Assembly (NCBI GenBank): GCA_001804865.1
Contig: MHBK01000044.1
Span: forward strand, 1-64,000
DNA: 64,000 nucleotides
Origin: Lentisphaerae bacterium GWF2_57_35
Lineage (GTDB): Bacteria; Verrucomicrobiota; Kiritimatiellia; CAIQIC01; GWF2-57-35
Direction: 5' to 3'
Under the pieces are notes generated by a model, which was given only the letters and a program-made list of their open reading frames with translations, did no database searches and was not told the origin of the DNA. Below are positions 55,928-64,000 of the stretch, piece by piece; the stretch's first letter is position 1, and each line of letters starts with the position of its first letter. The position numbers and the translations under genes are program-made.

Positions 55928-58900
55928 TTGCATTTAGCATCAAAAATAGCCGCTACGGCTCTAGTCGCGTATCTGTTCATTCCTGGCGCGGAAGGGACGA
56001 TTTGCACATCCGTTGTCGATCATCATACGCGTCTGTTGCCGCCGGCCTGGCAGTTCGACGACATTGGGGGCACACGCGGAAGCTTCGGGACCGCCAATTT
56101 CTGGCAGGCCGACGATTCTTCGTACGGCTGTCAGATCAATCAGAACAACGGGTACCTCGGCTGGTGGTATGCCATCGGTCACTCCAGTCACGATAAACCG
56201 TCGTACAATCCTCTGGCTCTCTTCCATCCCGCGATCCGCGCAGCGTATCAGCCCCGGCTTGTTGGACTCGATATGGTTGCGAAAGCTCTTGTTTCGCCGG
56301 CCGGGCGGACCGACTTGAAGCTGCGCGCAGAGCTGAAGGGTTTCACGCCCGCCGGCGCCGAAGTATTGCGAACAAGTTACGAATGGACCGGGCGTACGGC
56401 GCTTACGAATGGCCCCTTTCCGAAGAAATTCTCGTGGGACATCAACCCCGTCTCGCTCGGCTCGATCGGCGTCATCGCCTGGGTCCTGGACAACGGCATG
56501 GCCGGCGACCGCATTGACATCGACAGCGTCGAGTTGCGGGTGGACATGCCGGACCTGCCGCTTCCGCGGGAAGCCTTCCTGGTGTCGCTCGCGATGCTGC
56601 TGAACAACTACGACGCGGCGAGCGGAATGGTCTCGGACGGCAGCTATTGGCGGAAGAACCAGATGGAAAACGTCACGGCGACCGCGAAATTCGCCAAGCT
56701 CCTGGGCCTGGCGATGAAGGCCGGTCTTGTGGATGGGGCGTCCGCGACCAATATGATTACAAAAATCGCGGACGCCCTCGTTCATGTCGTACCTCGCGGC
56801 CCGCCGGGCGTGAACCGCGTGCTGGCGCATTTCACGGCGAATGGGGGAACGACTCGCTGCCAGGATACGGAATGGGCGTCGGGGGATACGGCGTACGCGG
56901 CGCTCGATCTGATGGTCGCGCTGCAACTGATCGGCGATCCACAGCACCAGCTTCCCGATGCGCTCGGCATTCTCGAAGAGATCGATTGGAACGCCATGCT
57001 CACGTCCTCCGGATACTTCCGCATGGGCTACGACCATAACGGGCAGATGCTGCGCGGCAGTTGGGCCGGCTTCGGGACGGAAACCTTTGGCGTCTTCCTC
57101 GCGGCCCTCGCCGGCGACGGCATCCTTACCACGAACACGTATGTCTGGCCCCCCTCGCGCAACGGGTCGGGCTTTATCACTCACGCCCCGTATCCGATCA
57201 TGCCGGAGGGCGTCGACCGCTGGGGCAACGTATGGATCGACGTGCGCCGGGAAGAATGCGACGCGCAGATCGGTTGGTATACGAACTCCGCGCATCTCAA
57301 CACGAACCTGGCGCAACTCGGTCTGTTTGGCTTGTCGGCCGCGGAGAGTCCGGAGTGCGATGCATACATTGCGTATGGCTTGGGCGGAACCGTCTTCGAA
57401 CTCGAGGACGGCGGGCACAGAGTTGTGACCCCGCATTATGCTGCGCTTGCGGCCGCCGTGCGCCCCGAGGCTTGTACTCAAATGTGGGCGCGCTTGAAAG
57501 CGCTCCGACTGTGGAGCCCGTTGAACAACGTGGAATCGCTCGCTGTCAATCCGACCACGGGCGTGTTCGAGGCAATCAACTACTTGCAAGGCTCGTGGAA
57601 TCTGGCTCTGCAAGCCGAGGGGTGGGCCCTGACCGACCCGGCGATGGATCAGGCCGTGCGCGAAGCATTTCACGCCGTACCCGTGCTGCACGATGCGTAC
57701 ACTGTGCTTATGACGCCGCGCGAGGCGCAAGTCGTCGTCGCCGGCGATCCCTGGCCGCATGGCCTGCCGCAACCGGCGCCTTACGGCGTCAGCACCGTTG
57801 TATGGGGCTCGGTTCAGTCGAACGGAGTGTCGACGCCGGCGGACGAGGCGAATGGAACACGCTATGCCTGCATCGGCTATAGCGCGTCAATCGCGGGCTC
57901 GGAATACGAATACGAATCGGCCAGCGTGAGTTTTCGTGCGGTCGATCGCGTCGAGCTCACGTGGAAGTGGCGGCCCGAGCACTACGTCGAAATCCTGTCC
58001 AGCGGCGGGTCGGTGTGCGAGACCTCCGGCTGGAAGCGCGAGCAGTATCGCTTCGATCTCTTGCCGTCAGCAAACACCGGGCGTGTCTTCTCTCACTGGC
58101 TCACTAACGGCAGCCCGGCGGGCGGAAGCATTCCTTTCCATCTCTGCCCCATGGGCACGGTAACGGTGGAGGCCGTCTTCGTCGATCCCCTGATGGACAT
58201 GACCGCTCATTCGCAATTGGAGTTCGACGGCTGGACGCCGAACGGACCCGCAGACCACTGGCTCGCGAATGTCCGGCTCTGTGCATCGGCCCGAACGCTC
58301 GGTCCGCCGTTCCGGCTCGGAGTAGAACCGGTTTCGGGCGTCTATATGGAGGAGCCGGACGGCCAGCTTCCGGACGGACGCGACTATGTCGACGTCTCAG
58401 ATCAGGCTCTCGCGCAACTGCCGTATATTGGCGACCTTGATCTGGAACTGGACGAGGGCGAATGCATAACGGCAACCAATTTGGCCATCGTCCGCCCCTC
58501 TGAAACGGAACCTATGCTGTTCGCGTGGGCCACTTGGGCGAACGCGCCATCGAACACCGGTTACGTGGATGCCAAGGCCGACACCGATGGCGACGGCATC
58601 CCGAACGCCTGGGAAGATGCGTGCTTCACGCAGAGCCGGAACAACCCGTTCGACGGGACGAAGGACTGGGATGGCGACGGCGTGAACAGTTTCTCAGAGT
58701 ACTCGGCGGACACCGATCCGGAAGATCCGTACTCGTACCTCAATTTGACGAACTGGCTGCGCTCGGACGGCGCGTGGACCGTGAGCTGGGCCGGAGGGGT
58801 CGAATCGACCCAGTACCTCGAGGGCGTTCAAGCCGGCGCTACCCAGTGGGTGACGCTGTTCACCAACACTCCTCCCACCGATTGCAACGTGACCTGCGGA

Positions 58901-58954
58901 TTCGACCCGCTCACCAATGGCTGGGGTTTTTTCCGGATTCGTGTCGGGCGATGA
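55928..58954 (+). CDS. Secreted helical-barrel (glycosidase-like) protein with Asp-rich C-terminus
   Basis: A 1,008-residue exported protein. The TTG start is supported by AGGAGGGAGGGGG just upstream and by an immediate signal sequence (KIAATALVAYLFIPGAEG). Residues about 25-210 look like a beta-sandwich carbohydrate-binding domain. Residues about 215-600 are a helical region in which GYFRMGYDHNGQMLRGSWAG, ETFGVFLAALA and EAINYLQGSWNLALQAEGWA resemble the (alpha/alpha)6 glycoamylase-like fold; this is a resemblance, not a firm assignment. A later beta domain is followed by two Asp-rich motifs (DTDGDGIPNAWED, DWDGDGVNSFSEY) and a C-terminal segment ending WGFFRIRVGR, as in three other proteins here. 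A polysaccharide-acting role is inferred. Confidence 0.75.
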   Translation: MHLASKIAATALVAYLFIPGAEGTICTSVVDHHTRLLPPAWQFDDIGGTRGSFGTANFWQADDSSYGCQINQNNGYLGWWYAIGHSSHDKPSYNPLALFHPAIRAAYQPRLVGLDMVAKALVSPAGRTDLKLRAELKGFTPAGAEVLRTSYEWTGRTALTNGPFPKKFSWDINPVSLGSIGVIAWVLDNGMAGDRIDIDSVELRVDMPDLPLPREAFLVSLAMLLNNYDAASGMVSDGSYWRKNQMENVTATAKFAKLLGLAMKAGLVDGASATNMITKIADALVHVVPRGPPGVNRVLAHFTANGGTTRCQDTEWASGDTAYAALDLMVALQLIGDPQHQLPDALGILEEIDWNAMLTSSGYFRMGYDHNGQMLRGSWAGFGTETFGVFLAALAGDGILTTNTYVWPPSRNGSGFITHAPYPIMPEGVDRWGNVWIDVRREECDAQIGWYTNSAHLNTNLAQLGLFGLSAAESPECDAYIAYGLGGTVFELEDGGHRVVTPHYAALAAAVRPEACTQMWARLKALRLWSPLNNVESLAVNPTTGVFEAINYLQGSWNLALQAEGWALTDPAMDQAVREAFHAVPVLHDAYTVLMTPREAQVVVAGDPWPHGLPQPAPYGVSTVVWGSVQSNGVSTPADEANGTRYACIGYSASIAGSEYEYESASVSFRAVDRVELTWKWRPEHYVEILSSGGSVCETSGWKREQYRFDLLPSANTGRVFSHWLTNGSPAGGSIPFHLCPMGTVTVEAVFVDPLMDMTAHSQLEFDGWTPNGPADHWLANVRLCASARTLGPPFRLGVEPVSGVYMEEPDGQLPDGRDYVDVSDQALAQLPYIGDLDLELDEGECITATNLAIVRPSETEPMLFAWATWANAPSNTGYVDAKADTDGDGIPNAWEDACFTQSRNNPFDGTKDWDGDGVNSFSEYSADTDPEDPYSYLNLTNWLRSDGAWTVSWAGGVESTQYLEGVQAGATQWVTLFTNTPPTDCNVTCGFDPLTNGWGFFRIRVGR

Positions 58955-58983
58955 CCGCACTATATCAAACGCATGGGCATTTT

Positions 58984-59030
58984 GTTGCAGGCTGGCTCTG
59001 CAACGCGAGCCGACGCTCGCTAGAGTTTTC
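58984..59030 (+). terminator. Tandem hairpins, likely terminator
   Basis: GTTGCAG (58984-58990) pairs with CTGCAAC (58998-59004), and immediately after it GCGAGC (59005-59010) pairs with GCTCGC (59015-59020) around a four-base loop, followed by TAGAGTTTTC. The second GC-rich stem with the T-rich tail has the form of an intrinsic terminator for the gene ending at 58954. The small stem could also be a dispersed repeat unit. Confidence 0.45.
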
Positions 59031-59064
59031 AATGGCGCATCATAACAATAATAAGGGGGTCTTC

Positions 59065-59664
59065 ATGAACTTCAAGTTTAGTCCGATATCTTTGTGCCTG
59101 GGCCTGTTTCTGGTGGCCGGATGTGCTACACCCGTACGAAATTCTTTTGCTTACCGGTCGGGGGGGGTGCCGCTAAAGAATCCCGAGGAAGTCGCATTGA
59201 TCGTGAAGACCGGCGTTCCTCTATCGACGATCGTGCGGGTGTTCCGGATAGATCACGATGAATTTCCTGGGATGGCCGGCGGGAACGATTATCGAAGTTA
59301 TATGGATCTGCAGCGAATAGAATTCTTCGAGCTGTCGCCAGGGAAGCATACGATGCTCGTTACGATCGACGGAAGTCCTCGCACGACTTCAGGAAATCCC
59401 TGGTATTCGGTCACAAAACAGATCGAATTCGCCGTTCAGGTCGAAGCGGGAAAGCAGTATGTCCTTTGGGGCGATGTTTGGAAAGACGGTTCAAAAGTTG
59501 GCCTCAGCGCGATCGACGATTTCTGCGTCAACGATTATTGCAAGAGCCAGATTTCTAGTCCGTCGCGCCTGGATAGTGCACGCAAATGGGCGACCGCCCG
59601 TATCGCTGAATACTGGATGTCCAGAGATCAAGTAACGTCAGCCCCGCTGGCTCACGGAGGCTGA
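59065..59664 (+). CDS. Small lipoprotein of unknown function
   Basis: 199 residues from the ATG at 59065, which has AAGGGGG five bases upstream; the same frame is open upstream only as a shadow of the previous gene. A classical lipobox (LGLFLVAGC) directs lipidation at Cys20. The mature protein is a small beta-rich domain (KNPEEVALIVKTGVPLSTIV, FELSPGKHTMLVTIDG, IEFAVQVEAGKQYVLWGDVW) reminiscent of PEGA-like or other Ig-like lipoprotein domains, but I cannot name a family. It stands between the glycosidase-like protein and the subtilase on the same strand. Confidence 0.75.
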   Translation: MNFKFSPISLCLGLFLVAGCATPVRNSFAYRSGGVPLKNPEEVALIVKTGVPLSTIVRVFRIDHDEFPGMAGGNDYRSYMDLQRIEFFELSPGKHTMLVTIDGSPRTTSGNPWYSVTKQIEFAVQVEAGKQYVLWGDVWKDGSKVGLSAIDDFCVNDYCKSQISSPSRLDSARKWATARIAEYWMSRDQVTSAPLAHGG

Positions 59665-59757
59665 ACGGGAGCAAGATGGCAACAAGAACAGCCTAAATCA
59701 AAACACAATGGCGAGGTACTATGATTTTATCCTGAGTCGAATATACCGCGAGACCCT

Positions 59758-62700
59758 ATGACTACACGCCTGTGGTTCTTGGTTGCCGTGCTGTGCTTCG
59801 CGGTCCTTGTCGCCGCGAAGGGGGAGCTGAATCGCGATGGGGAAGTTGGGGTTTATGTGGTGTTGGAAGGCGATTCCGTTGCGCAAGCGGCTGTTCGGGA
59901 ACGAAGGGCTAACGCACACGACAAGAAGGTCGTCGTCGCGGCACGCGCACGCGCCGCCGAGATCGACCGTCAACAGGCCGCTCTGGCGTCCCAACTTCAA
60001 GGCCTCGGCGCCAGGGAGACCGGCCGCTTTCGGCGGTTGGTGAACGCCATTCGCGTGCGCGTGCCCGCCGATAGAGTGGAGGAGCTGGCCCGCTTGCCTG
60101 GCGTGATCCGCGTCGAGCCGGTTATCCTGTATGCGCCCAATAAGGCTACCAGCGCGCCGTTCGTCGGGGCGATGACTGTGTGGACGTCGGCTTTCACGAT
60201 GGCGGACGGCGCCAACGTCGACCTGGGCATTATCGACACCGGCATCGACTACACGCATGCCGATTTCGGAGGCCCGGGCACGACGAACAGCTATGCCGTG
60301 AATAATCACCTGATCGTTGAGCCCGGCACCTTTCCGACGCTCAGGGTGGTCGGAGGATACGACTTTGCCGGCGACGACTACGACGGCTACAATGGGCCTG
60401 TGCCCGATCCCGATCCAATAGATTGCGCGGAGTATGGACATGGCACGCATGTGGCGGGGATCGCCGCCGGCGGCGGCGTGCTCACCAACGATACGGCGTA
60501 CACGGGACCTTATTATGACGGTCTGGACATGGCCCGGTTCAGCATCGGTCCCGGCGTGGCGCCTCGCGCCCGGTTGTGGGCGTTGAAAGTCTTCGGTCGC
60601 AGCGGCAGCACTGCGTTGGTTCCAGACGCCCTGGAATGGGCCGCCGATCCCGATGGCGACCTGGATTTCAGCGATTGTCTGGATGTGGTCAACGTTTCCA
60701 TCGGCTCGCCGTTTGGCGTTAACGCGACCGACCGGGTCGATATCGTTTCGATAAACGCCCTGTCGGATCTCGGCTGCGTGTGCTGCGTGTCGGCCATGAA
60801 TAACGGCAACCTATTCTATGTCGTGGGCTCCCTCGGCGTTGCGGAGCGCGCCGTGACGGTTGCGAACTCGATCGATAACGGGAGCATTCGATGCGCGATC
60901 CAGGCGACCGGCCCGCTTGCCATAACCGGCTTGTACGCGGCGACGGAGGGCACGTTCACGAAACCGCTGCTCGAATCCGGTCCCGTCGCCGGGCTGGTGG
61001 TCTATGCCGATCCGGCCAATGCCTGCGACCCCCTGCTGAACGCCGCAATGGTGAGCAACCACATCGCCCTCATCGACCGAGGCGGGTGCCTTTTCACGAA
61101 TAAAGTTTGGAAAGCCCAGAACGCCGGCGCCCTGGCCGTGATCATGGTCAATAACGTGGATACGCCGCCGACGGCCATGAGTGGAACCGCTCCGGGCATA
61201 ACCATTCCCGGCGTCATGATTTCACGGGCAGACGGCGACCTGTTGAAGACGCAGGTGAATTCGAATCTGGTTGTTCGCCTGGATGCCAATGTCGGCATTC
61301 CTCAGCCGGAGCTGGCGGACCAGTTGTACGCCACATCGTCCCGCGGGCCGACCTCGCCCTTCAATCGGCTCAAACCGGACATCAGCGCGCCGGGCTATGA
61401 AATCATATCCGCGAAAGCCGGTTCCGGCTCCAAGGGCATTCGAACCACCGGCACCTCGATGGCGGCGCCTCACGTGGCCGGCGCGGCGACTCTTTTGAAG
61501 CAACTGCATCCGACGTGGACGGTCGAAGAGCTCAAAGCCGCGCTGATGAATGCCGCGGCGCCCATGTACGACGCCCATACCAACGCGTATCCGGAATCGC
61601 GCGTCGGCGCCGGACGGCTTCAAGCCTACCCGGCGGCGACGCAATTGCTGCTCGCCATGTCGAACGATTCCAATGGGACGGTTTCGGTCTCGTTCGGCGC
61701 CTTGGAGCTGACCAATGCGTGGACGGGTACGCGGTCGGTCCGTTTGATCAACTACGGCACCCTCACGGTAAACTTGACTTGCGCGGTCAGCAACACGGTG
61801 GACGAAAACGGCGTGACCGTAACGATCGAGCCCGGCAACGTGAGCGTGCCGGGGAGCGGCGAGGCCGTGGTGACGGTGCGGCTAACCGCGAATCCGTCGA
61901 TGTTTGACCGGACGGTCGATCTCACGACGACCAACGCCGCGACCGGCGCACGGCAATCGGTGTACGAGGCCAGCGGCGAACTCTGGTTCTACAACGCCTC
62001 CGTTGCGGTGCATCTTCCCTATTACGCCGCCGTGCGCGCGGCGTCATCCCTATCGGCCTCCTATGCGAACGCCGGTTTGCCGAGCGCCACGAACAGGACG
62101 GTCATGCCGATTCCGACCCGGGGCGATTCCTCGCATCCGCAACCGCTGGTGTCGGCGTTCGCGCTGGGCGCCGCGGGCACGAACAAGCACCTCGACGCCG
62201 AACTGGCCGCGGCCAATCTGCTCGCAGTCGGCGCGGCCAGCGACGCGGCGGCCATCGGAAATTTTACGAACGGCACAGTTTACTTCGGATTCGCGACTGC
62301 AGGGCCGTGGACCACGCCGCTGGATTTTATGACCGCCCTGGACGTCAGGATCGACGTCGATCGAAATGGGTCAACGGATTGCTATCTCATCAACAGCAGT
62401 GCCGGGAACCTGGTGGCGACCAACGTCGACGATCCTTCGTATGACGACGATGTGTTCATGACGATTCTCCGGCAGACCAGTTCCGGCGTGATTTCCAGCG
62501 GCGCCTTCCTGAATGTCTTTTCCGCCGACCAACGCGACACGGTTCCGTTCAACAACAGCGTCATGATTAAGCCCGTTCGCATCGCCGCGCTCGGCTTGTC
62601 GTCGAACAACCCGATCTTCAACTACAGAATTTCCACCTACGGCCCCCGCGCCCTGGATTACCCGGATGTGGACGAGACCCCCTGGATCTCTTTTAATGCC

Positions 62701-63267
62701 GCGCATCCGGCCGTTGACACGTGCTACGGCCTCTCCAATTCGCCGGTCTACGCCGGCGCGGGCGCCGTCAGCGTCGCGCTCGATCCGACGGCGTCCGCGT
62801 CCGACCCTGCCGTACTGCTGCTCCACCACATGAACACGGTTTCCGACCGTTTCCAAATCGTACGTTTCAGCAAAACGACCGACGACATCGATACGGACGG
62901 TATCCAGGATTTGTGGGAACTTCAGCACTTCTCGACCCTCACGAACGCCGCGGTCGGCACGGATGCCGATTTGGACCGCTTCTCCGACGCCGACGAATAT
63001 GGAGCCGGCAGCGATCCTGTGAGCAGCAGTTCTTTCCTCGGCATGGAGAAGCCCTCCGGCGTGCCGTTCGCGGCGGCCGGCGGACTTGTCGTACAGTGGC
63101 AAAGCGCGTCGAACCGGTTCTACACGTTGCGGCGGTCGACGAACCTGACGGAGGGTTTCACCCATAGCGCGGGCATGAACATCCCTGCCGTTCCGCCTCT
63201 AAACGTGTATACGGACGCGACGGCTACGGGCGAGCTGTACCTGTATCGCATAGAGGTGGAGCGTTGA
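59758..63267 (+). CDS. Secreted subtilisin-family (S8) protease with PA domain
   Basis: A 1,169-residue protease. Signal sequence LWFLVAVLCFAVLVAAKG, then an inhibitor I9-like propeptide (about 25-120, ending VEELARLPGVIRVEPV). The S8 catalytic triad is complete: Asp160 in LGIIDTGIDYTHADF, His228 in GHGTHVAGIAAGG and Ser567 in GTSMAAPHVAGAATLLK. A PA domain is inserted before the serine (ALIDRGGCLFTNKVWKAQNA). The C-terminal half holds beta-sandwich domains (roughly 620-1010), then Asp-rich motifs (DTDGIQDLWELQ, DADLDRFSDADEYGAGSDP) and a terminal segment ending YLYRIEVER, matching the module on other exported proteins here. Nutrient proteolysis or processing of surface proteins is plausible. 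Confidence 0.92.
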   Translation: MTTRLWFLVAVLCFAVLVAAKGELNRDGEVGVYVVLEGDSVAQAAVRERRANAHDKKVVVAARARAAEIDRQQAALASQLQGLGARETGRFRRLVNAIRVRVPADRVEELARLPGVIRVEPVILYAPNKATSAPFVGAMTVWTSAFTMADGANVDLGIIDTGIDYTHADFGGPGTTNSYAVNNHLIVEPGTFPTLRVVGGYDFAGDDYDGYNGPVPDPDPIDCAEYGHGTHVAGIAAGGGVLTNDTAYTGPYYDGLDMARFSIGPGVAPRARLWALKVFGRSGSTALVPDALEWAADPDGDLDFSDCLDVVNVSIGSPFGVNATDRVDIVSINALSDLGCVCCVSAMNNGNLFYVVGSLGVAERAVTVANSIDNGSIRCAIQATGPLAITGLYAATEGTFTKPLLESGPVAGLVVYADPANACDPLLNAAMVSNHIALIDRGGCLFTNKVWKAQNAGALAVIMVNNVDTPPTAMSGTAPGITIPGVMISRADGDLLKTQVNSNLVVRLDANVGIPQPELADQLYATSSRGPTSPFNRLKPDISAPGYEIISAKAGSGSKGIRTTGTSMAAPHVAGAATLLKQLHPTWTVEELKAALMNAAAPMYDAHTNAYPESRVGAGRLQAYPAATQLLLAMSNDSNGTVSVSFGALELTNAWTGTRSVRLINYGTLTVNLTCAVSNTVDENGVTVTIEPGNVSVPGSGEAVVTVRLTANPSMFDRTVDLTTTNAATGARQSVYEASGELWFYNASVAVHLPYYAAVRAASSLSASYANAGLPSATNRTVMPIPTRGDSSHPQPLVSAFALGAAGTNKHLDAELAAANLLAVGAASDAAAIGNFTNGTVYFGFATAGPWTTPLDFMTALDVRIDVDRNGSTDCYLINSSAGNLVATNVDDPSYDDDVFMTILRQTSSGVISSGAFLNVFSADQRDTVPFNNSVMIKPVRIAALGLSSNNPIFNYRISTYGPRALDYPDVDETPWISFNAAHPAVDTCYGLSNSPVYAGAGAVSVALDPTASASDPAVLLLHHMNTVSDRFQIVRFSKTTDDIDTDGIQDLWELQHFSTLTNAAVGTDADLDRFSDADEYGAGSDPVSSSSFLGMEKPSGVPFAAAGGLVVQWQSASNRFYTLRRSTNLTEGFTHSAGMNIPAVPPLNVYTDATATGELYLYRIEVER

Positions 63268-63330
63268 GTGCATCGAAAATAGAATCGCCAGGACTTCTAT
63301 CCCAACGCTTCAGTCCTCCGATCTTTCCGC

Positions 63331-64000
<670 letters not shown>

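Noticed and set aside
58525..59064. Upstream extension of the small lipoprotein frame
   Set aside because: It overlaps the 55928 gene out of frame; the lipobox signal and ribosome binding site place the start at 59065.

Overview
The window looks like a chromosomal segment from a Gram-negative bacterium of the PVC superphylum, most likely a Kiritimatiellota/Verrucomicrobiota-type organism. The reasons are the very large exported proteins built from autotransporter-type beta-strand repeats, Asp-rich thrombospondin-3-like motifs and a recurring C-terminal module, together with an outer-membrane toolkit (Mla lipid transporter, RND pump with TolC partner). This is an inference from gene style; there is no rRNA in the window to confirm it.

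Layout. 1-876: a decayed IS1380-type transposase running off the left edge. 1064-3793: an exported-type endonuclease/phosphatase-fold protein preceded by a YtcJ-like amidohydrolase. 3812-15695 (minus strand): a housekeeping block in transcription order nusA-infB-rbfA-truB-ribF, then rpsO-pnp-nth and a large hybrid histidine kinase. The block has recognisable control elements: a promoter and terminator-like hairpin ahead of nusA, a promoter ahead of rpsO, and two strong hairpins between rpsO and pnp.

16029-35618 (plus strand): a clean promoter, a possible nine-residue leader peptide and three tightly spaced genes for exported proteins. They are a 211-residue protein with a PEP-CTERM-like tail, a 297-residue protein with Asp-rich calcium-binding-like motifs, and a 5,964-residue giant. 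35983-45333: a 3,116-residue secreted protein that joins a clan GH-A (GH42-like) glycosidase to two sets of seven propeller-like repeats. These four genes form a surface or secreted polysaccharide-interaction region and are the most unusual part of the window.

45346-51184 (minus strand): a tripartite RND efflux operon (outer-membrane protein, adaptor, pump) starting just downstream of a tRNA-Arg(CCT) gene with its own promoter. 51530-55818 (plus strand): an Mla-type lipid ABC transporter operon (mlaE-mlaF-mlaD) preceded by an uncharacterised aromatic/WP-repeat exported protein and followed by a small exported protein. mlaE appears to use an ATA start codon behind a perfect ribosome binding site. 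55928-63267: a secreted helical-barrel glycosidase-like protein, a small lipoprotein and a subtilisin-family protease with a PA domain. 63331-64000: the C-terminal part of guaB (IMP dehydrogenase).

Four exported proteins of different function (16793, 35983, 55928 and 59758) end in the same arrangement: an Asp-rich DxDGDG segment, then roughly 80-100 residues finishing in an aromatic-R-I/V-R/E tail. This suggests a common C-terminal surface-targeting or anchoring module.
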